Origin: Gracilibacillus massiliensis
GTDB taxonomy: Bacteria > Bacillota > Bacilli > Bacillales > Amphibacillaceae
Direction: 5' to 3'
NCBI RefSeq assembly: GCF_001458115.1
Contig: NZ_CZRP01000013.1
Coordinates: 496,001-560,000 of the forward strand
DNA length: 64,000 nucleotides
Numbering within the stretch: the first letter of the stretch is position 1; each line of letters opens with the position of its first letter. Positions 28,063 to 37,086 of the stretch are shown here, one piece after another. The translations under genes and the position numbers were made by a program. Under the pieces are notes generated by a model, which worked only from the letters and a program-made list of their open reading frames with translations, made no database searches and was not told the origin of the DNA.

Positions 28063-29040
28063 CTATTTAACTTTTAATAAAATTTTCCCTATATTTTTAT
28101 TGGACTCCATATGTCGATGGGCTTTTGCTACATCTTCAATAGGAAAGACTTGATCAATCACTGGTTGCAGCGATTTATTATCAAATAGTGCGCTCGTCTT
28201 TTCTGAAAAATCTTTCGTTAACTCCGCTTTATACTGATCACTCCTAGGTGTTAATAAAGTACCTGTTAATTGAATTCGTTTTGCCATCAAATCCATTAAT
28301 TTTACTTTTTCTACTGTGCTTCCACCTAATACACCAATTAATACCCAACGACCATCAATGGCAATACTACGATAATTCCTTTCCCAGTAACTAGCGCCAA
28401 CAAAGTCTAAAATTAGGTCAGCACCTTCTTGATTAGTTGCCTTTTGTACTTCCTCATCAAAAGAAGCTGATTTATAGTTTATAAGTACATCAGCACCTAA
28501 TTGTTTACATACTTGTAATTTCTCATCTGTTCCTGCCGTTGTCAGCACCTTTGCGTGTGATAATCTTTTAGCTAATTGGATGGCTGCCGTTCCAACTCCA
28601 CTACCACCTGCATGTATCAGAACCGTTTCATATTTTTTCAAATTGCCTAGCCAATATAATGTTTGAAAAGCAGTTAAGTAAACTTCTGGAATAGCTGCTG
28701 CTTCCTCAAAAGTTAGGGACTTTGGAATCAGCATCGCACGGTTAGCAGGCATTGCTACTTTTTCAGCATACGCTCCCCCATTTACTAAACCCATGACCCT
28801 ATCACCTATTGAAAATTCTTTGTTACCATTCGTTTCAGCTACAACTCCTGCAACTTCTATACCAATTATCGGATTTAGGGCATAGCCGGATTTACCTTCA
28901 CGATTCAATATATCGGTCCTATTAACTGCTGTGGCATGGACTTCTATTAATAACTCACCAGCTTTTAATTTAGGTTCGTCCATCTCTACATATGCTAATT
29001 GTTCAGGACCACCAGGTTGTTTTGCAATTACACCTTGCAT
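28063..29040 (-). CDS. Zinc-independent NAD(P)H:quinone oxidoreductase (MDR family)
   Basis: A 325-residue medium-chain dehydrogenase/reductase. An N-terminal GroES-like domain (GELLIEVHATAVNRTDILNREG) is followed by a Rossmann NADPH site (VLIHAGGSGVGTAAIQLAKR, about residues 140-160) and the quinone-oxidoreductase C-terminus (HRHMESNKNIGKILLKV). The zinc-binding Cys residues of alcohol dehydrogenases are absent, which places it with QOR/PIG3 proteins. It would reduce quinones or reactive enones. It is a single-gene unit; its physiological substrate is unknown. Confidence 0.88.
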   Translation of the reverse strand: MQGVIAKQPGGPEQLAYVEMDEPKLKAGELLIEVHATAVNRTDILNREGKSGYALNPIIGIEVAGVVAETNGNKEFSIGDRVMGLVNGGAYAEKVAMPANRAMLIPKSLTFEEAAAIPEVYLTAFQTLYWLGNLKKYETVLIHAGGSGVGTAAIQLAKRLSHAKVLTTAGTDEKLQVCKQLGADVLINYKSASFDEEVQKATNQEGADLILDFVGASYWERNYRSIAIDGRWVLIGVLGGSTVEKVKLMDLMAKRIQLTGTLLTPRSDQYKAELTKDFSEKTSALFDNKSLQPVIDQVFPIEDVAKAHRHMESNKNIGKILLKVK

Positions 29041-29224
29041 CTTATTACCTCCCTATTATTACTAAGATAAGTTTAACATATTGCACATGATTGCTATGAA
29101 TAGGTAATAATTATTCATTTATACATGACAAAAAGCTTACAATGCTATATCAAAATTGATATAATATAACTATAATTACATTATTTATCAACAGGAGGTT
29201 TTTACTATAATTAAAAAAAATATA

Positions 29225-30415
29225 ATGATTTCTTTAACTATTATGTGTGTATTTTCATTTTTATTAACTTTTCTTTTGAATGAGCAGAATACTCCCGAAC
29301 AGATAAAGAAAATTTCACCAAACGAAACAAATGAGCTTACTGAACATGACAAAGAGATACCTATATTACTAGTTAAGTCACCTCAAAAAGAAACAGAAAA
29401 AACGAAAACAAGTGGTGATGAAGCAAACAGTATACAGAATAAAAAAGAGAAAGAAACTGAACTAATCGCAGTTTATGATGAAAAGTATAACGTGAATGAT
29501 TATCAAGAGAAGTATGTCCACGTAGAATCATTAAATATGCGTGTTGGCCCAGGTACAGAATATGAAGTAGCTGGAGTGCTAGTAGAAAATCAGAAAATAA
29601 CTGCAGAAATTGGAAACGGTCAGGAAGGTTGGGTGCAAGTAAAAACAAATGACACCATTGCCTATGTAAATAATAGTTACCTTAAAGACAACCCCATAAA
29701 GAAAGAAACGCAGACAGTCGCTAAAAAAAGCACGAAAACAACTACTAACAAAGAGAAGGAGACAAAAAAAGAAACAAAAACTAACAAGAAAGAAAAGCAA
29801 GAATCCAAACCAGTTAGTAATGACGCCATGAAATTGTCTACCGTTGGCCAGAATAATCAACTCATATTAGTTACTTCTGCAGGATATAATAGTATTCATG
29901 CTAAAATTCAAACATTTGAACGAGATTCTAATGGGAATTGGAAAAGAGTATTAAACACAAGTGGCTACATTGGAAAAAACGGATTTAGCGGGAATAAGAC
30001 AGAAGGAGACGGTAAAAGCCCAACTGGCAAGTACACCATCGGCACGTCTTTCGGTAGAAGTGGGAATCCAGGTACTAAGTTGCCTTTTCGCGCAATATCT
30101 TCAGATGATGTATGGGTTGATGATCCTAATTCTTCATTATATAATACATGGCAATCCAAAGCAGAAACAGAAGGTCAGTGGAATAGTGCTGAAAATATGG
30201 ATATTTCCGCATATACTTATGGCTTTGTTATTAACTATAATACGAATAAAACTCCCGGTAAAGGAAGTGCTATTTTCTTTCATGTTGCAAACAATTATAC
30301 ATTAGGATGTACCGGTGTATCTCAAAGTAACATGGTCAATATTCTAAAATGGATTGATCCTAGTAAAAACCCTGTAATTATTCAAACACCTGAAAGTGAA
30401 CTAGGCAACTATTAA
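29225..30415 (+). CDS. SH3-domain L,D-transpeptidase-like secreted protein
   Basis: About 396 residues: an N-terminal membrane anchor or signal segment, a Lys/Glu/Thr-rich linker, a bacterial SH3 domain (VESLNMRVGPGTEYEVAGVL, about 98-155), a second charged linker, and a YkuD-like domain with FFHVANNYTLGCTGVSQSN, where His and Cys fit the L,D-transpeptidase active site. It likely binds and modifies peptidoglycan outside the cell. AGGAGG (29193-29198) lies 26 nt before the ATG but 8 nt before an in-frame ATA (29207) and 11 nt before ATT (29210), which would give the N-terminus MIKKNIMISL. A non-ATG start is therefore likely. Confidence 0.82.
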   Translation: MISLTIMCVFSFLLTFLLNEQNTPEQIKKISPNETNELTEHDKEIPILLVKSPQKETEKTKTSGDEANSIQNKKEKETELIAVYDEKYNVNDYQEKYVHVESLNMRVGPGTEYEVAGVLVENQKITAEIGNGQEGWVQVKTNDTIAYVNNSYLKDNPIKKETQTVAKKSTKTTTNKEKETKKETKTNKKEKQESKPVSNDAMKLSTVGQNNQLILVTSAGYNSIHAKIQTFERDSNGNWKRVLNTSGYIGKNGFSGNKTEGDGKSPTGKYTIGTSFGRSGNPGTKLPFRAISSDDVWVDDPNSSLYNTWQSKAETEGQWNSAENMDISAYTYGFVINYNTNKTPGKGSAIFFHVANNYTLGCTGVSQSNMVNILKWIDPSKNPVIIQTPESELGNY

Positions 30416-30421
30416 TATCAG

Positions 30422-30460
30422 AAGTATGCTGGAGCAAAGAAATATTGTTCCAGCATACTT
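30422..30460 (+). terminator. Terminator after L,D-transpeptidase-like gene
   Basis: AAGTATGCTGG pairs with CCAGCATACTT, and pairing extends into the loop, followed by TATTTT. It lies just after the stop and may serve both convergent genes. Confidence 0.8.
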
Positions 30461-30494
30461 TATTTTCAGCAATTGGATTACTTATCAACAAACA

Positions 30495-30653
30495 CTAAAT
30501 TTTTCGATAGGCACGTCTTTCTGCATACGTCACACATTTATCACAAACTGGTACCTTCTCATCGTTATCATTATAATAATAAGTGGGATTAGTAGGCTTC
30601 TTTCCACAAACCACACATTTTTTTGGTTGAAATAATTTTCTTAAAAAACCCAC
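30495..30653 (-). CDS. Small zinc-ribbon protein (52 aa)
   Basis: A 52-residue frame starts at GTG (30651-30653), preceded at 6-7 nt by GAGGAGG. It has two Cys pairs, CVVC near residue 13 and CDKC near residue 37, separated by a Tyr/Asp/Asn-rich loop, and a basic tail. That is the layout of a four-Cys zinc ribbon. The gene sits between the L,D-transpeptidase-like gene and the GGDEF-EAL gene, convergent with the former. Function unknown; nucleic-acid or protein binding is possible. Confidence 0.72.
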   Translation of the reverse strand: MGFLRKLFQPKKCVVCGKKPTNPTYYYNDNDEKVPVCDKCVTYAERRAYRKI

Positions 30654-30697
30654 TCTTTCTTCCTCCTCTTTCGATATTTAATACCTGTTACCACGTT

Positions 30698-32935
30698 TTA
30701 TTTCATATTCTTCAAAACTTCATAAGATGATATGGGCTTTGCAAAAAAATAGCCTTGTCCAAAGTCACAGTTCAGATCAGTCAGCGCATTTTTTTGCCAT
30801 TCATGCTCTATTCCTTCTGCAACTATCTTTAAATTCAAATTCAACCCAATATCAATGATCGTTTTTACAATCGATAAACTTTTCTTATCATTTATTTCAT
30901 CAATAAATGCTTTATCTATTTTAATCGTATCAATTGGCAAATCCCTTAATAAATATAAAGAAGAAAAGCCAGTACCAAAGTCATCGATCGCTATTTGAAC
31001 TCCTATATCATGCAATTTACGAATCATTCGCACCGAAGTATCAATATTTTGCATGGTACTTTCTGTAATCTCTAATTCTAAATATTTAGCGTCTAACTCT
31101 GTTTCCTCTAATATTTCTTCTACGATAGTAATAAAATTAGATTCCATTTGTTTAGAAGAGACATTAACAGCCACACCTAGCTCTTTCATTCCATGGTCAT
31201 GCAACTTTTTCGTCTCTTCACATGCTTTCCTTAACACCCATTCTCCTATTTTATTTATCTGTCCGGTGTCTTCTGCAATAGGTATAAATTCACTTGGAGA
31301 AACCATACCTAGTTTTGGATGTTCCCACCTTATTAAAGCTTCAAACCTTTTTACTTTTCCTGTATGTAAACAATGAATCGGTTGAAATACTAAAAACAAT
31401 TGATTCGCTACTATCGCTTTTTCCAAATCGATTTCTAACGTCATCCGCCGCATTAATTGTTCATTTAATTTTTCATCGAAAAAATAAAAGCGATTTTTAC
31501 CTAGCATTTTAGCTTGATACATAGCTGCGTCCGCATGTTTCATTAATAGTTCCCCTGTTAACCCATCATTAGGATACGAACTAATACCGATACTAGGAGT
31601 GATCATTATTTCATGATGGTGTACGGAAAAAGGCAAAGAGAAATTTGATAGAATGGTTTCAGCTACATCCTTGCTTTTTTCCTTGGTTGCATTTGGTAAT
31701 AAAATAATAAATTCATCTCCACCTATGCGATAGATTTCACTTTTAACTGCAAAAATACTTTTCAACCGATTTGCCGCTTCTTTTAAGACTTGATCACCGG
31801 CATAATGACCAAAGGTATCGTTGATATTTTTAAAACGATCTAAATCCATTAATAAAACGGTTACAGGAAAACTTTCTACTTCCGCCTTTTTTAGAATTTT
31901 TTGGGCTTCCTCCGTAAAACTTGTTCGATTTTTTAATAACGTTAAAGAATCATGATAGGCTAAATGTCGATATTGACGAACTAATTTATTATTATGATTC
32001 AAGATAATAATTTGTCTGATAACAATCATTGTAAACACGATACATAGGGCAATACTAAGAGCATTTAATGACCAATTATAGCTATCGGTCACTAATATCA
32101 TCAAAAGGATTGCCGCAATATAGGGGAAGTACGTTTCTTTAGAATATATCGTATTTAAGCGATTTTTATCATTTTCATTAGAATCTATTCTAACCAGCAG
32201 GGCTGACCCACCGATTAATAAAAAGGAAAACAACCAAAGTGCATCCACAACATGAAGGAAGTTTGTTAGTTCGTTCATTTCTACTACGACTATTAACAAT
32301 TGCGCAATGATTTGAAAAAATAGTCCACCTATAAAGAAATACAGCGAATTCTTTTCACGACTGTACAAATTAAGATAATACAGTGTAGTTATTGCAAATA
32401 AAAGGCATAAATAGACAATTTGATATAAAATCGTAATGATAGTTAACAAAATCGAATCATGCGAGAAAAATATAACAGGTTCAAAAAGGTAATGGATACT
32501 GATTGCAACAGCAACAACTATAAACACAAATATATTAAACAAATAAGGACTAGTCGAAATGCTTGTTTCAATTACTCGTATTTTATATACAGCAGCTACC
32601 AGAAATAGACTGTAAGAAACCAACCATAGAATAAAAGAAATGGTAGGATACGCATAACCATTTGTAACAATAATGTTTAGTATCCAAATAACGTTTGAGA
32701 TCATATAGATAATCATACCGATGCCTATAAAAATCCAAAATTTCTTCTGTTTGGTTGATGCTTGCTGGAAGGCAGACCATAACCAAGGCAATATAAATAA
32801 AAGGGCGATTATGGGTCCTGTAATGGACATTAACAATCGTATCAATAAATAATCTTGTGTGAGAAATAAAAGAACAAAATAAACGATTCCTGCTAGTAAG
32901 ATCTTAAAAAGTAATGATTTCATTTCTGGATGCAT
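30698..32935 (-). CDS. Membrane GGDEF-EAL protein (c-di-GMP turnover)
   Basis: A 745-residue protein. About nine hydrophobic helices (residues 1-310) form a membrane sensor. A GGDEF domain with an intact GGDEF signature (YRIGGDEFIILLP, about residue 406) and an EAL domain with intact RFEALIRWEHP (about 532), ITESTMQ, and IDDFGTGFSSL follow. Both active sites look complete, so it could make or break cyclic di-GMP. The adjacent exopolysaccharide operon (33.7-36.9 kb) is a plausible downstream target, since many PNAG-like synthases respond to c-di-GMP; that link is inference. Confidence 0.9.
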   Translation of the reverse strand: MHPEMKSLLFKILLAGIVYFVLLFLTQDYLLIRLLMSITGPIIALLFILPWLWSAFQQASTKQKKFWIFIGIGMIIYMISNVIWILNIIVTNGYAYPTISFILWLVSYSLFLVAAVYKIRVIETSISTSPYLFNIFVFIVVAVAISIHYLFEPVIFFSHDSILLTIITILYQIVYLCLLFAITTLYYLNLYSREKNSLYFFIGGLFFQIIAQLLIVVVEMNELTNFLHVVDALWLFSFLLIGGSALLVRIDSNENDKNRLNTIYSKETYFPYIAAILLMILVTDSYNWSLNALSIALCIVFTMIVIRQIIILNHNNKLVRQYRHLAYHDSLTLLKNRTSFTEEAQKILKKAEVESFPVTVLLMDLDRFKNINDTFGHYAGDQVLKEAANRLKSIFAVKSEIYRIGGDEFIILLPNATKEKSKDVAETILSNFSLPFSVHHHEIMITPSIGISSYPNDGLTGELLMKHADAAMYQAKMLGKNRFYFFDEKLNEQLMRRMTLEIDLEKAIVANQLFLVFQPIHCLHTGKVKRFEALIRWEHPKLGMVSPSEFIPIAEDTGQINKIGEWVLRKACEETKKLHDHGMKELGVAVNVSSKQMESNFITIVEEILEETELDAKYLELEITESTMQNIDTSVRMIRKLHDIGVQIAIDDFGTGFSSLYLLRDLPIDTIKIDKAFIDEINDKKSLSIVKTIIDIGLNLNLKIVAEGIEHEWQKNALTDLNCDFGQGYFFAKPISSYEVLKNMK

Positions 32936-33064
32936 CAGGATCCCTACCTTTATTCACTACATAATAATTTAGTTCAATTTTATCATATTATTTAGTTTAC
33001 GTAATCATATTTTACTATGATCTTTTTTGATTTGGCATGCTCTTATACTTAAGTTTAAGATGTG

Positions 33065-33448
33065 TCACTTTTCATATATTTCAATCGGTAATTGGTCTGG
33101 ATCCTGAAAAAAGGTAAATCTCTTTTTCGTAGTCGAATCTATTCTTACTTCTTCTACTTCAATTCCTTTCAAAACTAGTTTTTTCACTGTTGCGTCTATA
33201 TCCTCCACAGTGAAAGCGAGATGACGTAGTCCTTGTGCTTCAGGAAAATTTGGACGCTTAGGTGCATTAGGAAACGAAAATAATTCGATAATATATTGAT
33301 CGTTAAGAGCGAGATCTAATTTATATGAATCTCGTTCTTTTCGATATACTTCTTGAATTAATGTTAAACCTAACTTATTAAGATAGAAATCTTTTGATAC
33401 TTGGTAATCTGAACAAATTATAGCAATATGGTGAATCCCCAAAAACAT
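33065..33448 (-). CDS. VOC-family protein, YaeR/GloA2 type
   Basis: A 127-residue single-domain vicinal-oxygen-chelate protein. The sequence follows the YaeR/GloA2 pattern: HHIAIICSDYQVSKDFY at the start, ERDSYKLDLALNDQYIIELFSFP in the middle, GLRHLAFTVEDID, and RFTFFQDPDQLPIEIYE at the end. Metal ligands (His near 6, Glu near 53, His near 74, Glu near 124) are in place. Relatives are called glyoxalase-like, but the substrate of this subgroup is not firmly known. It is a stand-alone gene. Confidence 0.85.
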   Translation of the reverse strand: MFLGIHHIAIICSDYQVSKDFYLNKLGLTLIQEVYRKERDSYKLDLALNDQYIIELFSFPNAPKRPNFPEAQGLRHLAFTVEDIDATVKKLVLKGIEVEEVRIDSTTKKRFTFFQDPDQLPIEIYEK

Positions 33449-33542
33449 AACGATCTCCTCCTTGTACTTTTCTTTATTCTATCACTTTCAAACTAAAACA
33501 AAAATCGACGAAATTTTAAGATAACGAACGATATATTCTATT

Positions 33543-33666
33543 TAAAGAACATAAACACTATTTTTTTCACTAAAACGAACAAATTTGCTGTTTTGAGTTT
33601 TATATATTCTATTTTATACTTCTTTTAGTTCTTTATATAGAACAAATTACTTAAATGTTCTTTATA
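33543..33666. promoter_or_regulatory. Repeated TTCTTTA motifs before the EPS operon
   Basis: GTTCTTTATA occurs at 33628-33637 and 33657-33666, and its inverted core TAAAGAAC at 33543-33550. They lie 27-150 bp upstream of the GH16 gene in very AT-rich DNA. A regulator site is possible, but chance in AT-rich DNA is not excluded. Confidence 0.25.
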
Positions 33667-33692
33667 AAATACATATTAATGGATGTGATTAT

Positions 33693-34568
33693 ATGAAATT
33701 TGTTTTATTAGGTTGTTTTTTTCTATTTTTATTTACTATACCCGGCCATGTCTTAGCTGAGCATCCTACTGAAATCATAAAGATAAAGAACTCACCAAAA
33801 TTAGAACGAACTATTTCAGTAAAATCGGATCAGTCAAAATCTTTTATCAATCAAAAGTCGATCAGCAATCAATACAAAGAAGATGGTTGGCAACTAATTT
33901 GGCATGATGAATTCGACAAAAACACATTAAACCAAAATAATTGGAACACAGAAAATTGGGCTGCTGAAAAAAATAATGAATTGCAATTTTATACGCCTGA
34001 TAATGTTCAGGTTCAAAACGGTCATTTACAACTAGTGAGTAAAAAAGAACAACACCAGGGTCGTGATTATACATCTGGAGCGATACATTCCAAAGACAAA
34101 TTTAGTTTTCGCTACGGTAAAGTCGAAATCAAAGCAAAATTACCTGTTGGTCAAGGGATATTCCCCGCCATTTGGATGATGCCTAATATCGATAATACTT
34201 GGTTACCGGAAATAGATATTATGGAAATGCTTGGACATCAACCCGAAAAAATTTGGATGGTACAGCATTGGTTGGATGATAATAACCAACTAGTAAGTCA
34301 ATCGGATTCCTATGTAGGTGTTAATTATTCAAAGGGGTATCATACGTATTCAATCGAATGGTCACCAGAAGAAATTATTTGGTATATCGACGGAAATGAA
34401 CGTTTTAAAACAAGTACATTTAGTCCATCAATGGATATGTATTTATACCTGAATACAGCAATCGGTGGAGAATGGCCAGGCAGTCCAGATGGTAGCACAG
34501 TTTTCCCACAAGTATTTGAAGTTGACTATGTCCGCATTTTTCAACAGATAGGAGTGGATCAAAAATGA
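33693..34568 (+). CDS. Secreted GH16 beta-glucanase-like enzyme
   Basis: A 291-residue secreted protein: signal peptide (1-22), a short linker and a single GH16 jelly-roll domain (WQLIWHDEFDKNTLNQNNW to VFEVDYVRIFQ). The catalytic motif ExDxxE appears as PEIDIMEML (about residues 173-178), with Glu nucleophile, Asp and Glu acid/base. The extra Met between them places it with laminarinase/beta-1,3-glucanase types rather than lichenases. It overlaps the glycosyltransferase start by 4 bp (ATGA), so the hydrolase is made with the polymer synthase and probably trims or releases that polymer. Confidence 0.88.
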   Translation: MKFVLLGCFFLFLFTIPGHVLAEHPTEIIKIKNSPKLERTISVKSDQSKSFINQKSISNQYKEDGWQLIWHDEFDKNTLNQNNWNTENWAAEKNNELQFYTPDNVQVQNGHLQLVSKKEQHQGRDYTSGAIHSKDKFSFRYGKVEIKAKLPVGQGIFPAIWMMPNIDNTWLPEIDIMEMLGHQPEKIWMVQHWLDDNNQLVSQSDSYVGVNYSKGYHTYSIEWSPEEIIWYIDGNERFKTSTFSPSMDMYLYLNTAIGGEWPGSPDGSTVFPQVFEVDYVRIFQQIGVDQK

Positions 34569-35950
34569 TGTTGAAAATAACACTAATTTTATTTATTTTC
34601 TATATTTTCTTTCAACTTTTGTATATACTGTACCCACTCTTCGCCGTAAAAAAAGTTAAAAAGATAAAAAAATTAGAGAAAGAAATTGGAATAAGTGTGA
34701 TTATACCAGCTTATAACGAAGAAAAAATTATACTGGATTGTTTACAAGGTATCGTCAATTTAGATTATGAAAAGTATGAAATTCTTTTCGTTAATGATGG
34801 TTCAACAGATCAGACGCTCTCAGTTTTAATGAATCATTTAGAACTAGAACCTATTTGCAATAAATTACCTGCCGTTAAAATACCACATGAAGATATTAAA
34901 GATATCTATCAATCAAAACGATATCCTAAAATCTTTTTAATAGATAAGGAAAATGGCGGAAAAGCAGATGCCTTGAATGCAGGTACGGAATATGCTGATA
35001 AAGAAATTGTCGTTACTCTTGATGCAGACAGTGTATTAGATCCTCAATCATTAAATGCTATTAATCTATCATTTCAGGATAAAAATATTGTTGCTGCTGG
35101 AGGCATGGTACAAATAAGCCAAGGCTTTAGAGGAAATTTAATGAAACCACGCCCCACATTCAAAATACCTGGAATTGTCCGTTATCAAATTGTTCAATAT
35201 ATGACATCCTTTTATTTACACAAACTTACACAAGCTAAATTGAATTCTATTATTGTAATTGCTGGAGCTTTTGGTGCGTTTCGCAAACAAGCACTGTTTG
35301 ATGCCAATGGGTATCGGAAAACGGTCGGTGAAGATATGGACATCACCTTAAAAATGCATAAGTTAATGAAGACAAATAAAAAATATAAGAATAGTAGACT
35401 CGCCTTTATACCTCAAGCTATTTGCTATACCGAATGCCCTCAAAATTTTAAAGAGCTTTATAATCAGAGGATACGCTGGCAAAAGGCATTTGTCGATTGT
35501 GTTTTTCACTTTAAAAAATCATTTTTTCGTCAATTAGGATTTAGGTTATCTTTCTTTTTTTTGTTTGAATCTTTGCTACTAGGGACATTAAATGCTTTTC
35601 CAATTATCATTATTCCATTTGTTCTATTATTTACTGGCGAAAACTATATGGTCGCAGTAGCACTATTTTCGGTTACCGTATTTCTATCCGTTTATCAAAG
35701 TATTGTTACTATTATCATAGGAGAAAGATTTGGAACGATTTATTCGAATAAACATTTCAAAAAAGTATTGTTTTTTATACCATTCGAAACAATATCTTAT
35801 CGCTTGATGGGCTTATTGTTCGTTATAACAGGTACTATTATGTATTTTAAAAATAAAGACAGTTGGTACGTATCCAAACGAATTGGCAATCATCCCCAAA
35901 CAGTTGCAAGTAAACAAATAGAATTGATGTATGAAAACAAAGCAGTATAA
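34565..35950 (+). CDS. Family 2 processive glycosyltransferase (PgaC/IcaA-like)
   Basis: A 461-residue membrane glycosyltransferase. An N-terminal helix, a GT-A domain with VIIPAYNEE, VNDGSTD, a second Asp motif LDADSVLD, GED and the processivity motif QRIRWQKA (about 300), then three to four C-terminal helices. This architecture is that of polysaccharide synthases such as PgaC/IcaA (poly-N-acetylglucosamine) and hyaluronan synthase. The polymer is not certain: the neighbouring GH16 enzyme points to a beta-glucan, the deacetylase to an N-acetylated sugar. Confidence 0.88.
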   Translation: MMLKITLILFIFYIFFQLLYILYPLFAVKKVKKIKKLEKEIGISVIIPAYNEEKIILDCLQGIVNLDYEKYEILFVNDGSTDQTLSVLMNHLELEPICNKLPAVKIPHEDIKDIYQSKRYPKIFLIDKENGGKADALNAGTEYADKEIVVTLDADSVLDPQSLNAINLSFQDKNIVAAGGMVQISQGFRGNLMKPRPTFKIPGIVRYQIVQYMTSFYLHKLTQAKLNSIIVIAGAFGAFRKQALFDANGYRKTVGEDMDITLKMHKLMKTNKKYKNSRLAFIPQAICYTECPQNFKELYNQRIRWQKAFVDCVFHFKKSFFRQLGFRLSFFFLFESLLLGTLNAFPIIIIPFVLLFTGENYMVAVALFSVTVFLSVYQSIVTIIIGERFGTIYSNKHFKKVLFFIPFETISYRLMGLLFVITGTIMYFKNKDSWYVSKRIGNHPQTVASKQIELMYENKAV

Positions 35951-35965
35951 AGGGGTGTATCTATT

Positions 35966-36901
35966 ATGATTAAAAAGAATTTATTTAATATCTGTTTCAC
36001 TCTAGTATTTTTCGGATTATTTTCATTCATAATTTTCAGTTATTATGAAGACATAGCTCGTGCGTTATATAATCATGATGTCTTTCCAACTGACGAGACG
36101 TTCGAAATTGAAGCTTGTCAACAGTGGACAAATTCGACGCGAAATTTTGATATGGCTCCTGATAATAAAGCAGAAAATGTTACCGTATTAATGTATCACC
36201 GCATTATTGAAGATGAAGAAATAGATGATATCCACCTTGAGGAAGACGGTGAACTGGTTTCTACCGTTTTGTTGAAATCACAATTTGAAGAACAAATGCA
36301 GTTATTAAAAAAAGAAGGCTATACCACACTTACTTTGAAAGAATTAGAGCAATATATAAATAACGACCTAGATGTTCCAAAGAAAAGTTTGGTTTTAACT
36401 TTTGATGATGGTTTTAAAGATAATGCCATGGAAGTGGCACCGATCTTACGAAAACTGGACTTCAATGCAGTAAGCTTTGTCATAACAGCGGCAGTCCATA
36501 AATATGACTATCCTTTTAAAGCTGGCGAATTTCAATATTTCAGTGTGGATGATATTCATAACAGCTGTGATGTGTTTGAATTTGAGAGCCATACTTACAA
36601 TTTCCACAAAAGGATGGAAGATAACACCCCATATCTGACCGGAAAAAGTGACGAAAAAGTCAAAGAAGATTTAGAAAATAGTTTATTCAATCTCGATGGA
36701 AAGCGTCAGGCTTTTGCCTCACCATATGGTGCCTATGACGAAGAAAACATTCAATTATTTAAAGATTTGGGCTTTTCTATGGCTTTCACTGTAAACCCTG
36801 ATGTCGTCTATCCCGGAACACCCATGTATGAAATACCTCGCAAAGAAGTTTTTCCTGACGACACGATGGAGGACTTTAAAGAAAAAATTGGTTTACACTA
36901 A
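35966..36901 (+). CDS. Membrane-anchored polysaccharide deacetylase
   Basis: A 311-residue protein with an N-terminal membrane anchor (about 10-28) and a NodB-type deacetylase domain. It has VLMYHRI, the metal-binding Asp pair in VLTFDDGFKDNA (about 147), the H-x4-H motif in FESHTYNFHKRM (about 212), FASPYGAYD (about 250), and a family C-terminus. It resembles IcaB/PgaB-type N-deacetylases. It starts 15 bp after the glycosyltransferase with AAGGGG upstream, so the three genes form one operon for making and modifying an extracellular polymer. Confidence 0.88.
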   Translation: MIKKNLFNICFTLVFFGLFSFIIFSYYEDIARALYNHDVFPTDETFEIEACQQWTNSTRNFDMAPDNKAENVTVLMYHRIIEDEEIDDIHLEEDGELVSTVLLKSQFEEQMQLLKKEGYTTLTLKELEQYINNDLDVPKKSLVLTFDDGFKDNAMEVAPILRKLDFNAVSFVITAAVHKYDYPFKAGEFQYFSVDDIHNSCDVFEFESHTYNFHKRMEDNTPYLTGKSDEKVKEDLENSLFNLDGKRQAFASPYGAYDEENIQLFKDLGFSMAFTVNPDVVYPGTPMYEIPRKEVFPDDTMEDFKEKIGLH

Positions 36902-36918
36902 AATAAAGTGAGACTTCA

Positions 36919-36947
36919 ATCAGTGGGAGTTTTACACTCCCACTGAT
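36919..36947 (+). terminator. Hairpin after EPS operon
   Basis: ATCAGTGGGAGT pairs with ACTCCCACTGAT across a 5-nt loop, 18 bp after the deacetylase stop. There is no long T-run. Confidence 0.6.
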
Positions 36948-36973
36948 GCTAGCGAAACTTATCAGGAAGTTAG

Positions 36974-37081
36974 CGTCCGTTTATCCCCCACTTAGCTTCT
37001 TTAGTGTCACTCGACTCTTGAAGTGGGGGTTTTACGGACGATTACACCGTGATACAAGCTAAGCCCATGGGCTTAGCTTGT
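36974..37081. repeat. Nested hairpin plus 28-bp palindrome
   Basis: At 36974-37040, CGTCCGT...ACGGACG encloses CCCCCACTT...AAGTGGGGG around a 27-nt loop. At 37054-37081 stands a perfect 28-bp palindrome (ACAAGCTAAGCCC and its complement). No gene is present in 36902-37261. The stacked GC-rich hairpins in AT-rich DNA resemble the ends of IS200/IS605-type elements or their guide-RNA regions, but no tnpA or tnpB remnant is visible here. Confidence 0.55.
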
Positions 37082-37086
37082 ATTTT

